NCBI RefSeq assembly: GCF_009707365.1 | Contig: NZ_CP046122.1 | Location: forward strand, 1,674,001-1,738,000 | Origin: Microlunatus sp. Gsoil 973 | GTDB lineage: Bacteria; Actinomycetota; Actinomycetes; Propionibacteriales; Propionibacteriaceae | Length of the DNA stretch: 64,000 nucleotides | Reading direction: 5' to 3' | Shown: positions 10,203 through 19,148 of the stretch, piece after piece | How positions within the stretch are numbered: position 1 is the stretch's first letter | How the letters are laid out: every line of letters begins with the position of its first letter | The notes under the pieces: model-generated | The model's database searches: none | What the model saw: only the letters and a program-made list of their open reading frames with translations | Told to the model about the DNA's origin: nothing | Made by a program: the position numbers and the translations under genes

Positions 10203-11147
10203 TCAGTCGTTGTCCTGGATGCGGAAGACGCGGTTCTGCAGCACGGTGAGCAGACCGATGAAGATGAAGAGCAGAACCGCCAAGGCGGCTCCGGGTCCGA
10301 GATTCTCGCTGCCGAAGGCTTTCAGATAGACGAGGTAGTCGACGGTCGTTGTGGCATAACCGGGGCCGCCGGCCGTCATGACGAAGATGAAGCCGAACAG
10401 CGAGGTGAACGTGTAGAGCACGTTGATGATGAACACGAACCCGAGCTCACGCCGGATGTTCGGCAGGGTGATCCGCCACAGCCGTCGCCACCAGCCGGCA
10501 CCGTCCAGGGCGGCCGCCTCGAAGACCGTGGTGTCGATCGCGGAGAGCCCGCTCATGATCAACAGCGCCTGGTAGCCGAAGCCGGACCAGACCAGGGCGA
10601 TCACGATCACCCAGATCGCCAGGCTGCCGTCGGTGAAGAAACTGATCCGGGTGCCGCCGAGCGCTGCGATGATCCCGTTGACCGCGCCGTAATAGCCGAA
10701 GATGCTTTTGAACATCACGCCGATCACCACGATCGACAGCACGTTGGGCAGGAAGAAGATGATCCGGAAGGTCTTCCAGCCCCTGATCTTCTCGAAGAGC
10801 AGCACCGAGACGATGATCGAGAAGAAGATCACCAGGGGCACCGACACCAGGAACTTGATGTTGTTCAGAAAGACCTGGTGGACGAGCGGATCGGTCAGGA
10901 TGTTGCCGTAGTTCTTCAGCCAGACCCATTCGAAGTCGACTCCGTCGGTCTTGTTGAAGGAGATGAACAGGGCGTAAAGGACGGGATAGATCATGAAGCC
11001 GACGACGATCACGAACGCCGGGGCGACCGCTGCCAGCCCGATCCGGCGGTCGCGGCGACGCCAGGGTGCGGTCGGCCGCGTCGCCGAGGCGTCGGACCGA
11101 CGATCAGTCGCGCCCAGCACCTCCGAGGCGGCCCCGACCGAGGTCAA
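10203..11147 (-). CDS. Sugar ABC transporter permease, MalF type
   Basis: Second permease subunit of the CUT1 importer, 314 aa. A basic, probably cytoplasmic, N-terminus of about 35 residues is followed by AVAPAFVIVVGFMIYPVLYALF and further helices. The EAA-like coupling motif is EAAALDGAGWWRRLWRITLPNIR (written as two overlapping parts in the protein). The start overlaps the end of the binding-protein gene by 4 bp (ATGA type), so translation is probably coupled. Confidence 0.93.
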   Translation of the reverse strand: MTSVGAASEVLGATDRRSDASATRPTAPWRRRDRRIGLAAVAPAFVIVVGFMIYPVLYALFISFNKTDGVDFEWVWLKNYGNILTDPLVHQVFLNNIKFLVSVPLVIFFSIIVSVLLFEKIRGWKTFRIIFFLPNVLSIVVIGVMFKSIFGYYGAVNGIIAALGGTRISFFTDGSLAIWVIVIALVWSGFGYQALLIMSGLSAIDTTVFEAAALDGAGWWRRLWRITLPNIRRELGFVFIINVLYTFTSLFGFIFVMTAGGPGYATTTVDYLVYLKAFGSENLGPGAALAVLLFIFIGLLTVLQNRVFRIQDND

Positions 11148-12490
11148 CCCTGCTCCGCAGCGAGCGCAGCCTGCAGTTGCTGGACTGCCGACTGCGGTGT
11201 CGTCTTGCCCAGGAACGTTGCCGCGTCGAGCCGGTAGTACAGGTCGATCACCGACTGCGGCATCACGTTGTCGAAGGGATAGACGATGGTGGAGGTCGAT
11301 TTCAGGGCCTCGGCCTGCTGTTTCAGCAGCGGATTCTTGATCACCGACGTGTCGCCCTGCTTGTTGCTCGACCCCTCGGTCTGCGTCAGTTTGACGTAGA
11401 GGTCCTGGGTCTCGGGCTGCGCGAGGTACTTCAGGAACTCGGCTGCCGCGGCCTGGTGCTCGGAGTAGCGGGTGATCGAGATGGCCACCTGCGGGCCGCC
11501 GGCCGCGACGTCGGTGTACTTGGCGCCGTCCTCCATCGGGATGAACGACCAGCCGATGTTGTTCTTGAATTTCTGGTACATGCCCACGTCGGCCCAGGTG
11601 CCGGAGAAGTAGATCGGCGCCTTCCCCTGGATGAATCCGGTGTCGGCGTCGCCGTTGGACACCTCGCCGGCGTCCTTGTTGGTCAGCCCGGTCTTGAAGA
11701 GCTCGGACCAGGTCGTGTACGCCTTGAGCATGGCCGGACCGTCGATCTTGGTCTTGCCCGAGTACATGTCGGTGTAGGCCGGCGCACCAAGATCACCGGC
11801 GGCCAGCGCGGCCACCACCCAGGCGCCGACGTAGCCCTCCAGATCGGCGACGTAGAAGGCCGGCTTGCCGGTCGCGTCGTGGTACTTCCGGCCCTCGGAG
11901 ATCAGGTCCTGCCAGCTGCTGGGCTGGTAGTTGGGGTCGAGGCCCGCCTGCTTGAGCAGCTTCTTGTTGTACCAGAGCGTGAAATAGGTGCCGGAGCCGT
12001 ACGGGAGCGCGAGCAGGCTGCCGTTGGGGTCGTAGTCCTTGCGTACGGTGTTCAGCCCGTTGAACCCCGACAGCGTGTCCTTCCCGAGCACGTCGTTGAG
12101 GTCGACGAAGTACTTGGAGAAGGACAGCGTCGGTCCGCCCGTGTACTGGATGCGGATGTCCGGGCCGTTGCCGGCGATCGATGCCGCCTTGAACTGGGCG
12201 GCGTTGGCGCTGATGTCACCACCCTGCTCGACGATCTTGACGGTGATGTTCTTGTGCGTCGCCTCGAAGTTCTTGGCGGCCTGGTGCAGGAACGAGTCGG
12301 ACTTGGCCGAGCCGTTGTCGTTGGTCTTGGCGAGCAGCCCGGTGTCCCAGATGAGCAGCGTCTGCGGCTCGTCTGCCGAAGCGCCCTTGTCCGAGGACGC
12401 GGAGCATCCGGACAGCCCGACGGTGAACGCCGCCAACACGACGACAACAACCGTCGCCCTCAGTCTTGCCATCGACCTGCGCAGTGTCAT
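11144..12490 (-). CDS. Sugar ABC transporter substrate-binding lipoprotein
   Basis: Extracytoplasmic receptor (SBP family 1) of the alpha-galactoside-type importer, about 448 aa. The signal peptide ends in the lipobox LSGC with the lipidated Cys at about residue 29, followed by a Ser/Asp linker. I chose the ATG at 12490 because GAGG lies 8 nt upstream; a GTG at 12499 sits inside that ribosome-binding site and is unlikely. It is the first gene of the minus-strand operon (binding protein, MalF, MalG, alpha-galactosidase) and is transcribed divergently from the enolase-superfamily gene. Confidence 0.93.
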   Translation of the reverse strand: MTLRRSMARLRATVVVVVLAAFTVGLSGCSASSDKGASADEPQTLLIWDTGLLAKTNDNGSAKSDSFLHQAAKNFEATHKNITVKIVEQGGDISANAAQFKAASIAGNGPDIRIQYTGGPTLSFSKYFVDLNDVLGKDTLSGFNGLNTVRKDYDPNGSLLALPYGSGTYFTLWYNKKLLKQAGLDPNYQPSSWQDLISEGRKYHDATGKPAFYVADLEGYVGAWVVAALAAGDLGAPAYTDMYSGKTKIDGPAMLKAYTTWSELFKTGLTNKDAGEVSNGDADTGFIQGKAPIYFSGTWADVGMYQKFKNNIGWSFIPMEDGAKYTDVAAGGPQVAISITRYSEHQAAAAEFLKYLAQPETQDLYVKLTQTEGSSNKQGDTSVIKNPLLKQQAEALKSTSTIVYPFDNVMPQSVIDLYYRLDAATFLGKTTPQSAVQQLQAALAAEQG

Positions 12491-12684
12491 CCGTCTCACC
12501 TCAGAGCTTCATCGACCCAGTGCCTGACAGCGCGAATATATACTACTTTTTATGGAAGCTGAAGCAGTGTCGTCCCACCTTTTCTACTGACACGGGGATC
12601 TGGTGAACTGCTGGCAAGCAGTCGGTCGGTCTTGCGCGGACAAAAATATGATCTAATGAGGCCGAACGGGGACAGGAGGCGAGA
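12491..12684. promoter_or_regulatory. Divergent control region with inverted repeat
   Basis: This 194-bp gap separates the sugar operon from the enolase/FCD pair. On the plus strand a plausible promoter is TTGCGC (12632-12637), a 16-bp spacer and TAATGA (12654-12659). Just upstream is a perfect inverted repeat ACTGCT-ggca-AGCAGT at 12607-12622, a candidate operator. An A/T-rich block (ATATATACTACTTTTTATGG, 12536-12555) could serve the minus-strand operon. The ribosome-binding site GGAGGCGAGA precedes the ATG at 12685. Confidence 0.5.
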
Positions 12685-13887
12685 ATGCGGATCGACGCCG
12701 TCGACTTCTTCTACGCGTCCATGCCCGAGATCACGCTGGATGCCGACGGCAGCCAGGATGCGCTCCTGGTGCGGGTCCGGTCCGGGAACGACGAGGGTTG
12801 GGGCGAGTGCGAGGCGTCGCCGGTGACGTCCATCGCAGCGTTCGTGACTCCGCGGTCACACGGTGTGTGCCGGCCGATCGCCGATTCTGTGCTGGGTCAG
12901 CGACTGGATTCGGTCAGCGACATCGCCCGGATCACTGCGCTGGTGCGGCGCAACAGCATGGACCTGCTGCAGGCGGCGCACACCTTCTCCGGCATCGAGA
13001 TCGCTTTGTGGGATCTGTTGGGCCGCCGCTTCGGCGAACCGGTCTGGCGGCTGCTCGGCGGGCGCCGCGCCTACCCCAAGGTGCCGTACGCCTCCATGCT
13101 GTTCGGCGCCGACGCCCAGGCCACGCTGGAAGCCGTACGGGAAGCGGTGGCTGCCGGATTCCAAGCGGTCAAGGTCGGTTGGGGCTCGTTCGGCCAGGGT
13201 TCGGTCGAGGCCGACGCCGAGCAACTCGCCGCTGCCCGTGAGGGGCTCGGACCGGACGGCCTGCTGCTGGTCGATGCCGGACAGATCTGGGTCGACGACG
13301 TCGCGAGTGCGGCGGCCCGGCTGCCCGCGCTGCAGCAGTCGGGTGCGACCTGGATCGAGGAACCCTTCCTGCCGCTGGCCTATCGGGCCCACGCGGAGTT
13401 GGCGGCACACAACAGCTCGGTCGGTATCGCCGGTGGAGAAGGAGCGCATTCGGCGCACATGGCGACCAATCTCATCGACTACGCCGCGGTCCGCTTCGTG
13501 CAGATCGACACCGGGCGGATCGGCGGCATCGGTCCCGCCAAGGCGGTCGCCGACTACGCCGCGGCCCGCGACATCGCCTTCGTCAACCACACCTTCACCA
13601 GCCAGTTGGCGCTCTCGGCGTCGCTGCAACCGTTCGCCGCCCTGGCCGACCACCGGATCTGTGAGTTCCCGTTCGCACCCAGCGAACTGGCCCGCGCCAT
13701 CACCTCCGACCAGTTGGAGATCGTCGACGGGGAGCTGCAACCGCTGGACGCTCCGGGGCTCGGTCTGCGGGTCGACCTGGAGGCGATCCGGCCCTACCTG
13801 CACCAGGTGGAGATCCTCGTCGACGGTCGCCCGCTGTATGCTGACCACCACCTCGGCGGGACCCCGGTGGGCAATTCTGAGCCGTGA
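12685..13887 (+). CDS. Mandelate racemase/muconate lactonizing enzyme family protein
   Basis: Enolase-superfamily enzyme of 400 aa, probably a sugar-acid dehydratase or racemase. Metal ligands are visible as D197 (LLVDAG), E225 or E226 (WIEEPF) and E252 (AGGEG). H302 in FVNHTF is a candidate acid/base. The Lys site at the end of the second barrel strand reads AVKVGWG, so one Lys (K163) is present but the usual K-x-K pair is not. The gene is followed with a GTGA-type overlap region by an FCD regulator, which often responds to sugar acids. The adjacent alpha-galactosidase operon makes a galactose-derived acid plausible, but the substrate is not proven. Confidence 0.85.
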   Translation: MRIDAVDFFYASMPEITLDADGSQDALLVRVRSGNDEGWGECEASPVTSIAAFVTPRSHGVCRPIADSVLGQRLDSVSDIARITALVRRNSMDLLQAAHTFSGIEIALWDLLGRRFGEPVWRLLGGRRAYPKVPYASMLFGADAQATLEAVREAVAAGFQAVKVGWGSFGQGSVEADAEQLAAAREGLGPDGLLLVDAGQIWVDDVASAAARLPALQQSGATWIEEPFLPLAYRAHAELAAHNSSVGIAGGEGAHSAHMATNLIDYAAVRFVQIDTGRIGGIGPAKAVADYAAARDIAFVNHTFTSQLALSASLQPFAALADHRICEFPFAPSELARAITSDQLEIVDGELQPLDAPGLGLRVDLEAIRPYLHQVEILVDGRPLYADHHLGGTPVGNSEP

Positions 13888-13895
13888 GGAGCGCT

Positions 13896-14675
13896 GTGAC
13901 CCAGGTCGACGGTGATGTTCCGACCACCTCCGGCTATGCCATGCGAGGCCGCCAGGGCAAGATCATCGAGGCGATCGGACGGGACATCATCGGCGGCCGC
14001 TACGGGCCGGGTGACCTGCTCCCCCGCGAGACGGAGCTGATCGACCAGTACCGCACCAGCCGCACCTCGCTGCGTGAGGCGATGAAGGTGCTCGCCGCGA
14101 AGGGACTGGTCGAGTCCCGGCAGAAGGTCGGCACCCGGGTCAGGGACCGGGAGTTGTGGAGCGTCTTCGACAGCGACATCCTGCGCTGGCAGACGTCGAC
14201 CGGTAACGCCGAGGGCGTGATGCGCGACCTGATCGAGCTCCGTCAGATCCTGGAACCCGCCTCGGCCCGGCTGGCGGCCGGCCGGGCCGGACTGGACGAT
14301 CTGCGTCGCATCGAACAGGCGACGACGCGGATGATCGCCAGTGCCGAGGAGCACGAGGAGTACGCCGCCAACGACGTCGATTTCCACCTGGCCGTCTACG
14401 CCGCCTCGCACAACGAGTTGCTGAGCCGCTTCGGCCGGCTGGTCGCCGACTTCATGCGGCTCAGCTTCGACGTGCAGCAGCGGGCCCGGGCCCATGCCGT
14501 TGTCGACTTCAGCGAGGACGCCCGGGCGCACGCCGCGGTCTTCACCGACATCAACCGGGGTGACCCGGCGGCCGCCGCCGAATCGATGCTTGCCGTCGTC
14601 CTCGACGGCAAGAACGCCCTGATCGAGGCGCTGTCGACCCTCAACCAGAGCGATCAGGGCTCGGTCCGGTCCTGA
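13896..14675 (+). CDS. FadR-type GntR regulator with FCD ligand domain
   Basis: Transcriptional regulator of about 259 aa. The N-terminal winged helix-turn-helix covers IIEAIGRDIIGGRYGPGDLLP through SRTSLREAMKVLAAKGLVESR. The C-terminal all-helical FCD domain starts around LIELRQILEPASARLAA and carries the metal-type pattern D-x-x-F-H (NDVDFHLAVY) with later His residues. The GTG at 13896 follows GAGGAG by 4 nt; a GTG at 13884 overlapping the previous stop is an alternative. It most likely represses the upstream enolase-family gene and perhaps the divergent sugar operon. Confidence 0.9.
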   Translation: MTQVDGDVPTTSGYAMRGRQGKIIEAIGRDIIGGRYGPGDLLPRETELIDQYRTSRTSLREAMKVLAAKGLVESRQKVGTRVRDRELWSVFDSDILRWQTSTGNAEGVMRDLIELRQILEPASARLAAGRAGLDDLRRIEQATTRMIASAEEHEEYAANDVDFHLAVYAASHNELLSRFGRLVADFMRLSFDVQQRARAHAVVDFSEDARAHAAVFTDINRGDPAAAAESMLAVVLDGKNALIEALSTLNQSDQGSVRS

Positions 14676-14689
14676 GCCACGCACTCAGG
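14671..14689. terminator. Small hairpin at convergent stops
   Basis: CCTGAG-ccacgca-CTCAGG forms a 6-bp stem that includes the stop codons of both convergent genes. There is no T run, so it is at most a weak bidirectional terminator. Confidence 0.4.
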
Positions 14690-14891
14690 TCTGCGACGGC
14701 CCCGAGGTCGTCCCGGCACTGCCGGAACTGAGCACCCGGACGTTGCCGGCGTACGGGATGAACGTCGACTCGTGTCCGTCGTCCCACTTCACGTGGAGCC
14801 GGTCGGCGTCCTTGCCGATCACCTCGCCGCACCGCCTGGCACGCCCGAGGGTCTCCGACTCGACTTCGATCCGGTCGCCAACGTTGATCAT
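14685..14891 (-). CDS. DUF1918 small protein
   Basis: Small protein of 68 aa matching the DUF1918 family: MINVGDRIEVESETLG at the start and VIGKDADRLHVKWDDGHES in the centre, likely a small beta barrel. The ATG at 14891 is chosen because AGGAGG lies 8 nt upstream; the in-frame GTG at 14900 is inside that site. The biochemical role is unknown; the fold resembles nucleic-acid or protein-binding SH3-like barrels. It is convergent with the FCD regulator and shares the short hairpin at the stops. Confidence 0.85.
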   Translation of the reverse strand: MINVGDRIEVESETLGRARRCGEVIGKDADRLHVKWDDGHESTFIPYAGNVRVLSSGSAGTTSGPSQT

Positions 14892-15004
14892 CGCGGTCAC
14901 CTCCTGCGAGAACGTCGTTGTCCTGATACCAGGTGACTACCAGCCTGACCTGATCGTCCGGCGGGTGCAAGGGGTAGGCGAGGAGACCGCGTCAGGGACG
15001 GGGT

Positions 15005-16096
15005 CTAGCTGGAGAGCCACCCGAAGTAGAAGAGCCCGACGCCGATCACCATGAACAGCCCGGCCAGGATCCAGAACCTGATGGTGATGGTGACCTGTTC
15101 CCAGCCCTTGAGTTCGAAATGGTGGTGGATCGGGCTCATCCGGAAGATCCGCCTGCCGTGGGTGACCTTGAAGTAGGCCCGCTGGATGATCACCGATCCG
15201 GTCTCGATGCAGTAGAGGCCGCCGATGACCACCAGCAGCAGTTCGGTGTGGGTCAGGATGGCCAGTGCTCCGAGGGTCCCGCCGATGCCCAGCGAGCCGG
15301 TGTCGCCCATGAACACCCGGGCCGGTGACGCGTTCCACCACAGGAAGCCGACCAGGCTGCCTGCCAGGGCAACCGCGACGATGGTCAGGTCGAGCGGGTC
15401 GCGAACCTGGAAACAACCACGGGCCGCACCGACGTTGTGGCAGGCCTGCTTGAACTGGAAGAAGCCGATGAAGATGTACGCCGACAGGGCAAGGATGGTC
15501 GCGCCGGTGGCCAGGCCGTCCAGACCGTCGGTGACGTTCACCGCGTTCGAGACGGCGACCGTCAGGAAGTTGATCCAGATGAGGTAGAGGATCACGCCGA
15601 CCACGGGCCCGAGCCGCATCAGGTCGAGCCAGCTGACGTCCCGGATCGCCGAGATCGCCGCGGTCGCCGGAGTCAGCCCACTGTCACTGTCCCGGAAGAA
15701 CAGGGCCAGCAGCGCGAACACCGTCGCCACCAGGACCTGGCCGCCGACCTTCTGCCAGCCGGTGAGCCCGAGGCTCTGTTGTCGGCGGGTCTTGGTGAAG
15801 TCGTCGACGAAACCCACCGCGGCCATCCCGACCATCATCAGGACGACCAGCAGGCCGCTGGCGGTGAACGGCGTGTTCGGGCCGACCAGGTGGCCGAGGA
15901 AATAGCCGCCGACCGCCCCCAGCACGAACACCAGACCGCCCATGGTCGGCGTACCGCGCTTGATCTGGTGTGTGGTCGGACCGTCCACCCGGATCGGCTG
16001 CCCCCACCCGAGACGCCGCACCAACCGGAGGAAGGCCGGCATGATCAACAGCGTGAACGCCAGTGAGAACGCCCCGGCGACAAGAAGTGCGATCAC
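15005..16096 (-). CDS. mraY: Phospho-N-acetylmuramoyl-pentapeptide-transferase (MraY)
   Basis: Polytopic membrane enzyme that transfers phospho-MurNAc-pentapeptide to undecaprenyl phosphate, giving lipid I. Starting at the GTG at 16096 (GGGGGAG 4 nt upstream) it is 363 aa, the normal length. MraY signatures are present: [45 protein letters not shown] and the [16 protein letters not shown] region with the HHH triad. The longer open frame to 16297 is an artefact of the GC-rich leader. It is flanked by DUF1918 and a cupin gene rather than murF and murD, so this copy is outside a dcw cluster. Confidence 0.93.
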   Translation of the reverse strand: MIALLVAGAFSLAFTLLIMPAFLRLVRRLGWGQPIRVDGPTTHQIKRGTPTMGGLVFVLGAVGGYFLGHLVGPNTPFTASGLLVVLMMVGMAAVGFVDDFTKTRRQQSLGLTGWQKVGGQVLVATVFALLALFFRDSDSGLTPATAAISAIRDVSWLDLMRLGPVVGVILYLIWINFLTVAVSNAVNVTDGLDGLATGATILALSAYIFIGFFQFKQACHNVGAARGCFQVRDPLDLTIVAVALAGSLVGFLWWNASPARVFMGDTGSLGIGGTLGALAILTHTELLLVVIGGLYCIETGSVIIQRAYFKVTHGRRIFRMSPIHHHFELKGWEQVTITIRFWILAGLFMVIGVGLFYFGWLSS

Positions 16097-16254
16097 CAGA
16101 CTCCCCCTCCGCCTACGGCGGCACGGGAGCGGGCAATGGGGGGCAGGCTCGCGGTCATCGCGGGAAAGCGTACGGGTACCGGGCGGCGAACCTTGAACCC
16201 ACCCGCCGAGGCACCGGCAGACCGTTACCGGTTCGAGGCCTTCCCCCGGCCACC

Positions 16255-16347
16255 CCCTTCCCGCACCAGGTGTTGCACCCCGCACCAGGTGTTGCACCCC
16301 GCACCAGGTGTACAGGGTGCGGCGTGCAACAGGTGGTGCGGGAAGGG
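16255..16347. repeat. Long inverted repeat with embedded 19-bp tandem repeat
   Basis: Left arm 16255-16286 and right arm about 16316-16347 pair over 32 bp with three mismatches, leaving a loop of about 28 nt. The left arm and loop contain two perfect copies of CCGCACCAGGTGTTGCACC (16261-16279, 16280-16298) and the start of a third. It lies in the 270-bp gap between the divergently oriented mraY and cupin genes. Confidence 0.75.
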
Positions 16348-16366
16348 TCGAGTCGGCGGGACTGGC

Positions 16367-16879
16367 ATGATCGGTGGTGTGTCAGACCAGTACGACCACC
16401 GACTGCACCGGGTGGGTCACGACGACCTCACCGAGGACACCACCCAGACTGCGGGGATGCGCCGCCGGGAGGCGATCTCCGGCAAGTCGGTGGGCTCCAG
16501 CGCGATCTGGATGGGCGAGACGATCGTGCCGCCGGCCACCGGATCGGGCAACCACCATCACGGTGAGTCCGAGACCGGGATCTACGTGGTCTCCGGACAC
16601 CCGGAGTTCGTCTTCCTGGAGAACGACCAGGAGACCCGGCTGACCACCTCGCCCGGCGACTTCGTCTACGTCCCGCCGTGGGTGCCGCACCGGGAGGAGA
16701 ATCCCGACCCGCAGATCGAGGCGGTGGTGGTGATCGCCCGCTCGACGCAGGAGGCGATCGTGGTCAACCTCGACGACCTGGTCTGGGTCGGCCCGGTCGC
16801 CGTCGGCCGATCCGAGGACCAGCCGACCTGGCACGCCTACGAGCAGGCCGCGGTCAATCGAGAAGCTCCCGAGCGCTGA
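16367..16879 (+). CDS. Cupin-domain protein
   Basis: Single-domain cupin of about 170 aa. Motif 1 reads [19 protein letters not shown] with three consecutive His and a Glu as metal ligands; motif 2 reads [17 protein letters not shown] with the fourth ligand His. The ATG at 16367 is the first good start; upstream sequence in frame runs through the inverted repeat and is unlikely to be coding. Such proteins bind a divalent metal and may be small dioxygenases, isomerases or sensors; no substrate can be assigned. The 3' end overlaps the end of the convergent phosphotransferase gene by 26 bp. Confidence 0.8.
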   Translation: MIGGVSDQYDHRLHRVGHDDLTEDTTQTAGMRRREAISGKSVGSSAIWMGETIVPPATGSGNHHHGESETGIYVVSGHPEFVFLENDQETRLTTSPGDFVYVPPWVPHREENPDPQIEAVVVIARSTQEAIVVNLDDLVWVGPVAVGRSEDQPTWHAYEQAAVNREAPER

Positions 16880-17729
16880 TCGGCCGTCCGGAATCGAGCC
16901 GGTCCAGACCGCGCTCGGCGATCGTCTCGTACCAGTCGACGACCGCCCGGTCGTAGCCGTGCCGGATCGTCCATTCGACCTGGCGCAGACTCATGTGCGC
17001 CCACCACCGCCGGACGTCTTCCACCGCCGCGCAGGCCAACTGCTCCACCACCCGTTCCACACCGGACCCGTCCAGCCCTCGACATTCGGTCCCGGTCCGT
17101 AGTCTGATGCTCAGGTCGAAGCTCAGGGTCACCAGTGCGAACCGCCGGTCAGCGCGCGCGACGCCGTCCCAGTCGACCAGGCCGCTGATCCGGCCGCGGT
17201 CGACCAGCACGTTGGCGGGATGGAAGTCCAGGTGGACCAGGTCGTTCCCGGATTCCGGTCGGTCATCCGGTTGTTCGGCGGCGATCGCGCGGATCCTGGC
17301 CAGTAACCGCCGGCTCCGATCGTTATGGCCGGCCAAGGTCTCGTGCAGGCAGAAACCCGGTCCGCTCGAGGTGAGGTAGAGCTCGAGGTCGACTCCTCCG
17401 TCGCCCAGCCCGGTGAACCTGTCGACGAGGTCGAGCAGGTCCCCGACCAGCCGATTGTCGACGTTGTCCGGCGGCGATCCCGGCAGTCGTTCCTGGATGA
17501 TCACCCGTTGCGTACCCAGATCGACGATCTTCTGGTACGCCGGAACGGGCAAGCCGGCAGCGGCAGCGCCGGCCAGCAGCCGACCGGTCCGCTGGATCAC
17601 GTCGACCGGCGCCGCGGACCGGGTCAGCACCCCGGTCCGGCCGTCCGGCCACTGCACGTACGCCGCCCCGACCTCGCCGCGATCTGCGAGGCCGGCCAAC
17701 CGGAGGCTCGCGCCTGTCCGGTCGTTCAC
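16854..17729 (-). CDS. Aminoglycoside phosphotransferase-fold (APH) protein
   Basis: Kinase-like protein of 291 aa with the APH catalytic loop LVHLDFHPANVLVD (catalytic Asp in HLDFHPAN) and the metal-binding GLVDWDG. Substrates of this broad family include small molecules such as homoserine, choline and drugs. The GTG at 17729 is the only standard start, yet the same frame stays open for about 39 codons upstream and reads plausibly (LRRYFGYAVRRIRLRTLS). A neighbouring frame has an ATG at 17847, so an N-terminal frameshift or unusual start is possible. It is convergent with the cupin gene. Confidence 0.75.
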   Translation of the reverse strand: MNDRTGASLRLAGLADRGEVGAAYVQWPDGRTGVLTRSAAPVDVIQRTGRLLAGAAAAGLPVPAYQKIVDLGTQRVIIQERLPGSPPDNVDNRLVGDLLDLVDRFTGLGDGGVDLELYLTSSGPGFCLHETLAGHNDRSRRLLARIRAIAAEQPDDRPESGNDLVHLDFHPANVLVDRGRISGLVDWDGVARADRRFALVTLSFDLSIRLRTGTECRGLDGSGVERVVEQLACAAVEDVRRWWAHMSLRQVEWTIRHGYDRAVVDWYETIAERGLDRLDSGRPISARELLD

Positions 17730-17872
17730 TGCGGCGATCAGTCCGGCAGGGGACAGCGTACGTAGCCGGATACGGCGAACGGCGTAGCCGAAGTACCGCC
17801 TCAGCGCCGACGCCCCGGCGGTCGTCGAAGAGAACGATCAAGGACATGGATCATCCCGTGAAGGAGACCGCC

Positions 17873-19093
17873 ATGACCACCCCGACAACTTCCACCCATC
17901 CCAGCCACTCCGGTCAAGCCGTCGAGCCCGCCGCGGCCGTCGAGGCCCGCTCGATCGCCGACATCCGTTCCGCCGTATTGCAGGCCCGCCGCCGCGGGCT
18001 TCCTGTCGCCGTCCGCTCGACGGGGCACGGCTCGCTGGTGAGCCCGGACGGAGCAATGCTGATCAGCACATCGTCGATGACCGGAGTCGATCTTGATCCG
18101 GACCGCCGCATCGCCCGGGTCCGGCCCGGCGCCCGCTGGTCCGATGTCATCGCCGCCGCCGAGCTGTACGGGCTGGCGCCCATGTCCGGTGACACCCCCT
18201 CGGTCGGCGTGGTCGGCTACACGTTCGGTGGCGGCGTCGGCTGGTTGGCCAGACCCTATGGGTACGGTGCGGACAATCTGGTCAGCGCACAGCTGGTGAC
18301 CGCCGACGGCGAACTTGTCCGGGCCGCAGCCGAGGAACATCCGGACCTGTATTGGGCGATCCGCGGTGGCGGCGGCAACTTCGGCATCGCCACTGAACTG
18401 GAGATCAGGCTGGCGCCGGTCTCCCGGGTCATCGCCGGCGTCGCCTACGCCGACATCGATCGGGCAGCGGAGGCGCTGCAGTGGTTCGGTGATCATGCGG
18501 CAGAGTTGCCGTCGACCTTCACCGTCGCGCCCCGCCTGCTGCGCACCTCTCCGCTGCCGCAGCACGCCGGCCCGGTGCTGGCGGTCGGCGCCGTCTACGC
18601 CGGTGATCTCGATTCCGCCGCGACCGCGTTCAGCGGGCTGCATGCCATGATCGGCGCCCCGCTGTACGACGACTTCGCCGTCAGGCGCTATTCGGGGATC
18701 GCCGTCCCCGGCACCCGACCGCAGGGCTTCGAGATGTATCGCGAACTCTCCGACGGGTTGATCAAGACCGCCGTGGACAGCGTGATCGACGAGGACGGTG
18801 GGAACGCCCTCGAGTTCCGGCACTGGGGCGGTGCGACCGCGCAACCGGCACCCGGCGCCGGCCCGGTCGGCCACCGGGACGTTCCGTTCTCGATCAAGAT
18901 CGACGGCGGTCCGGAGGTCGTCGCCGCGCTGGCCCCTACGGCCACCGGCGGGAAGTTCCTGAACTTCCTGGCCGACCCGACGCAGACCCGGCGGGCCTAT
19001 CGGATGCACGACTGGTACCGGCTGCGGGAGGTCAAGCGACGCTGGGATCCCGACAACATCTTCCGGATCAATCACAACATCCCGCCTGCGTGA
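17873..19093 (+). CDS. FAD-binding oxidoreductase (PCMH/BBE family)
   Basis: Flavoprotein of about 406 aa in the berberine-bridge-like group. The FAD domain runs from RSIADIRSAVLQARRRGLPVA through RSTGHGS, where the His is a candidate covalent FAD attachment site, then GVVGYTFGGGVGWLARPYG. There is no Cys in the segment that is bicovalently linked in plant BBE enzymes, so a single covalent link is expected. The C-terminal RRWDPDNIFRINHNI is typical of BBE. ATG 17873 was chosen over 17846 because AAGGAG lies 6 nt upstream. The substrate is unknown, probably an alcohol or sugar. Confidence 0.85.
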   Translation: MTTPTTSTHPSHSGQAVEPAAAVEARSIADIRSAVLQARRRGLPVAVRSTGHGSLVSPDGAMLISTSSMTGVDLDPDRRIARVRPGARWSDVIAAAELYGLAPMSGDTPSVGVVGYTFGGGVGWLARPYGYGADNLVSAQLVTADGELVRAAAEEHPDLYWAIRGGGGNFGIATELEIRLAPVSRVIAGVAYADIDRAAEALQWFGDHAAELPSTFTVAPRLLRTSPLPQHAGPVLAVGAVYAGDLDSAATAFSGLHAMIGAPLYDDFAVRRYSGIAVPGTRPQGFEMYRELSDGLIKTAVDSVIDEDGGNALEFRHWGGATAQPAPGAGPVGHRDVPFSIKIDGGPEVVAALAPTATGGKFLNFLADPTQTRRAYRMHDWYRLREVKRRWDPDNIFRINHNIPPA

Positions 19094-19148
19094 CGGCTGC
19101 CGACCGGGACCTGGCGGTTGGCGCCGGCCGACGATCTGCGGGTACCGC

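Noticed and set aside
11366-11376. Additional copy of the 42-bp repeat (GACCCCTCGG)
   Set aside because: Only the short core matches and it lies inside the sugar-binding protein coding sequence, which reads normally.
16097-16297. N-terminal extension of MraY
   Set aside because: The extra residues are Arg/Gly-rich and not conserved; the GTG at 16096 gives the standard protein.
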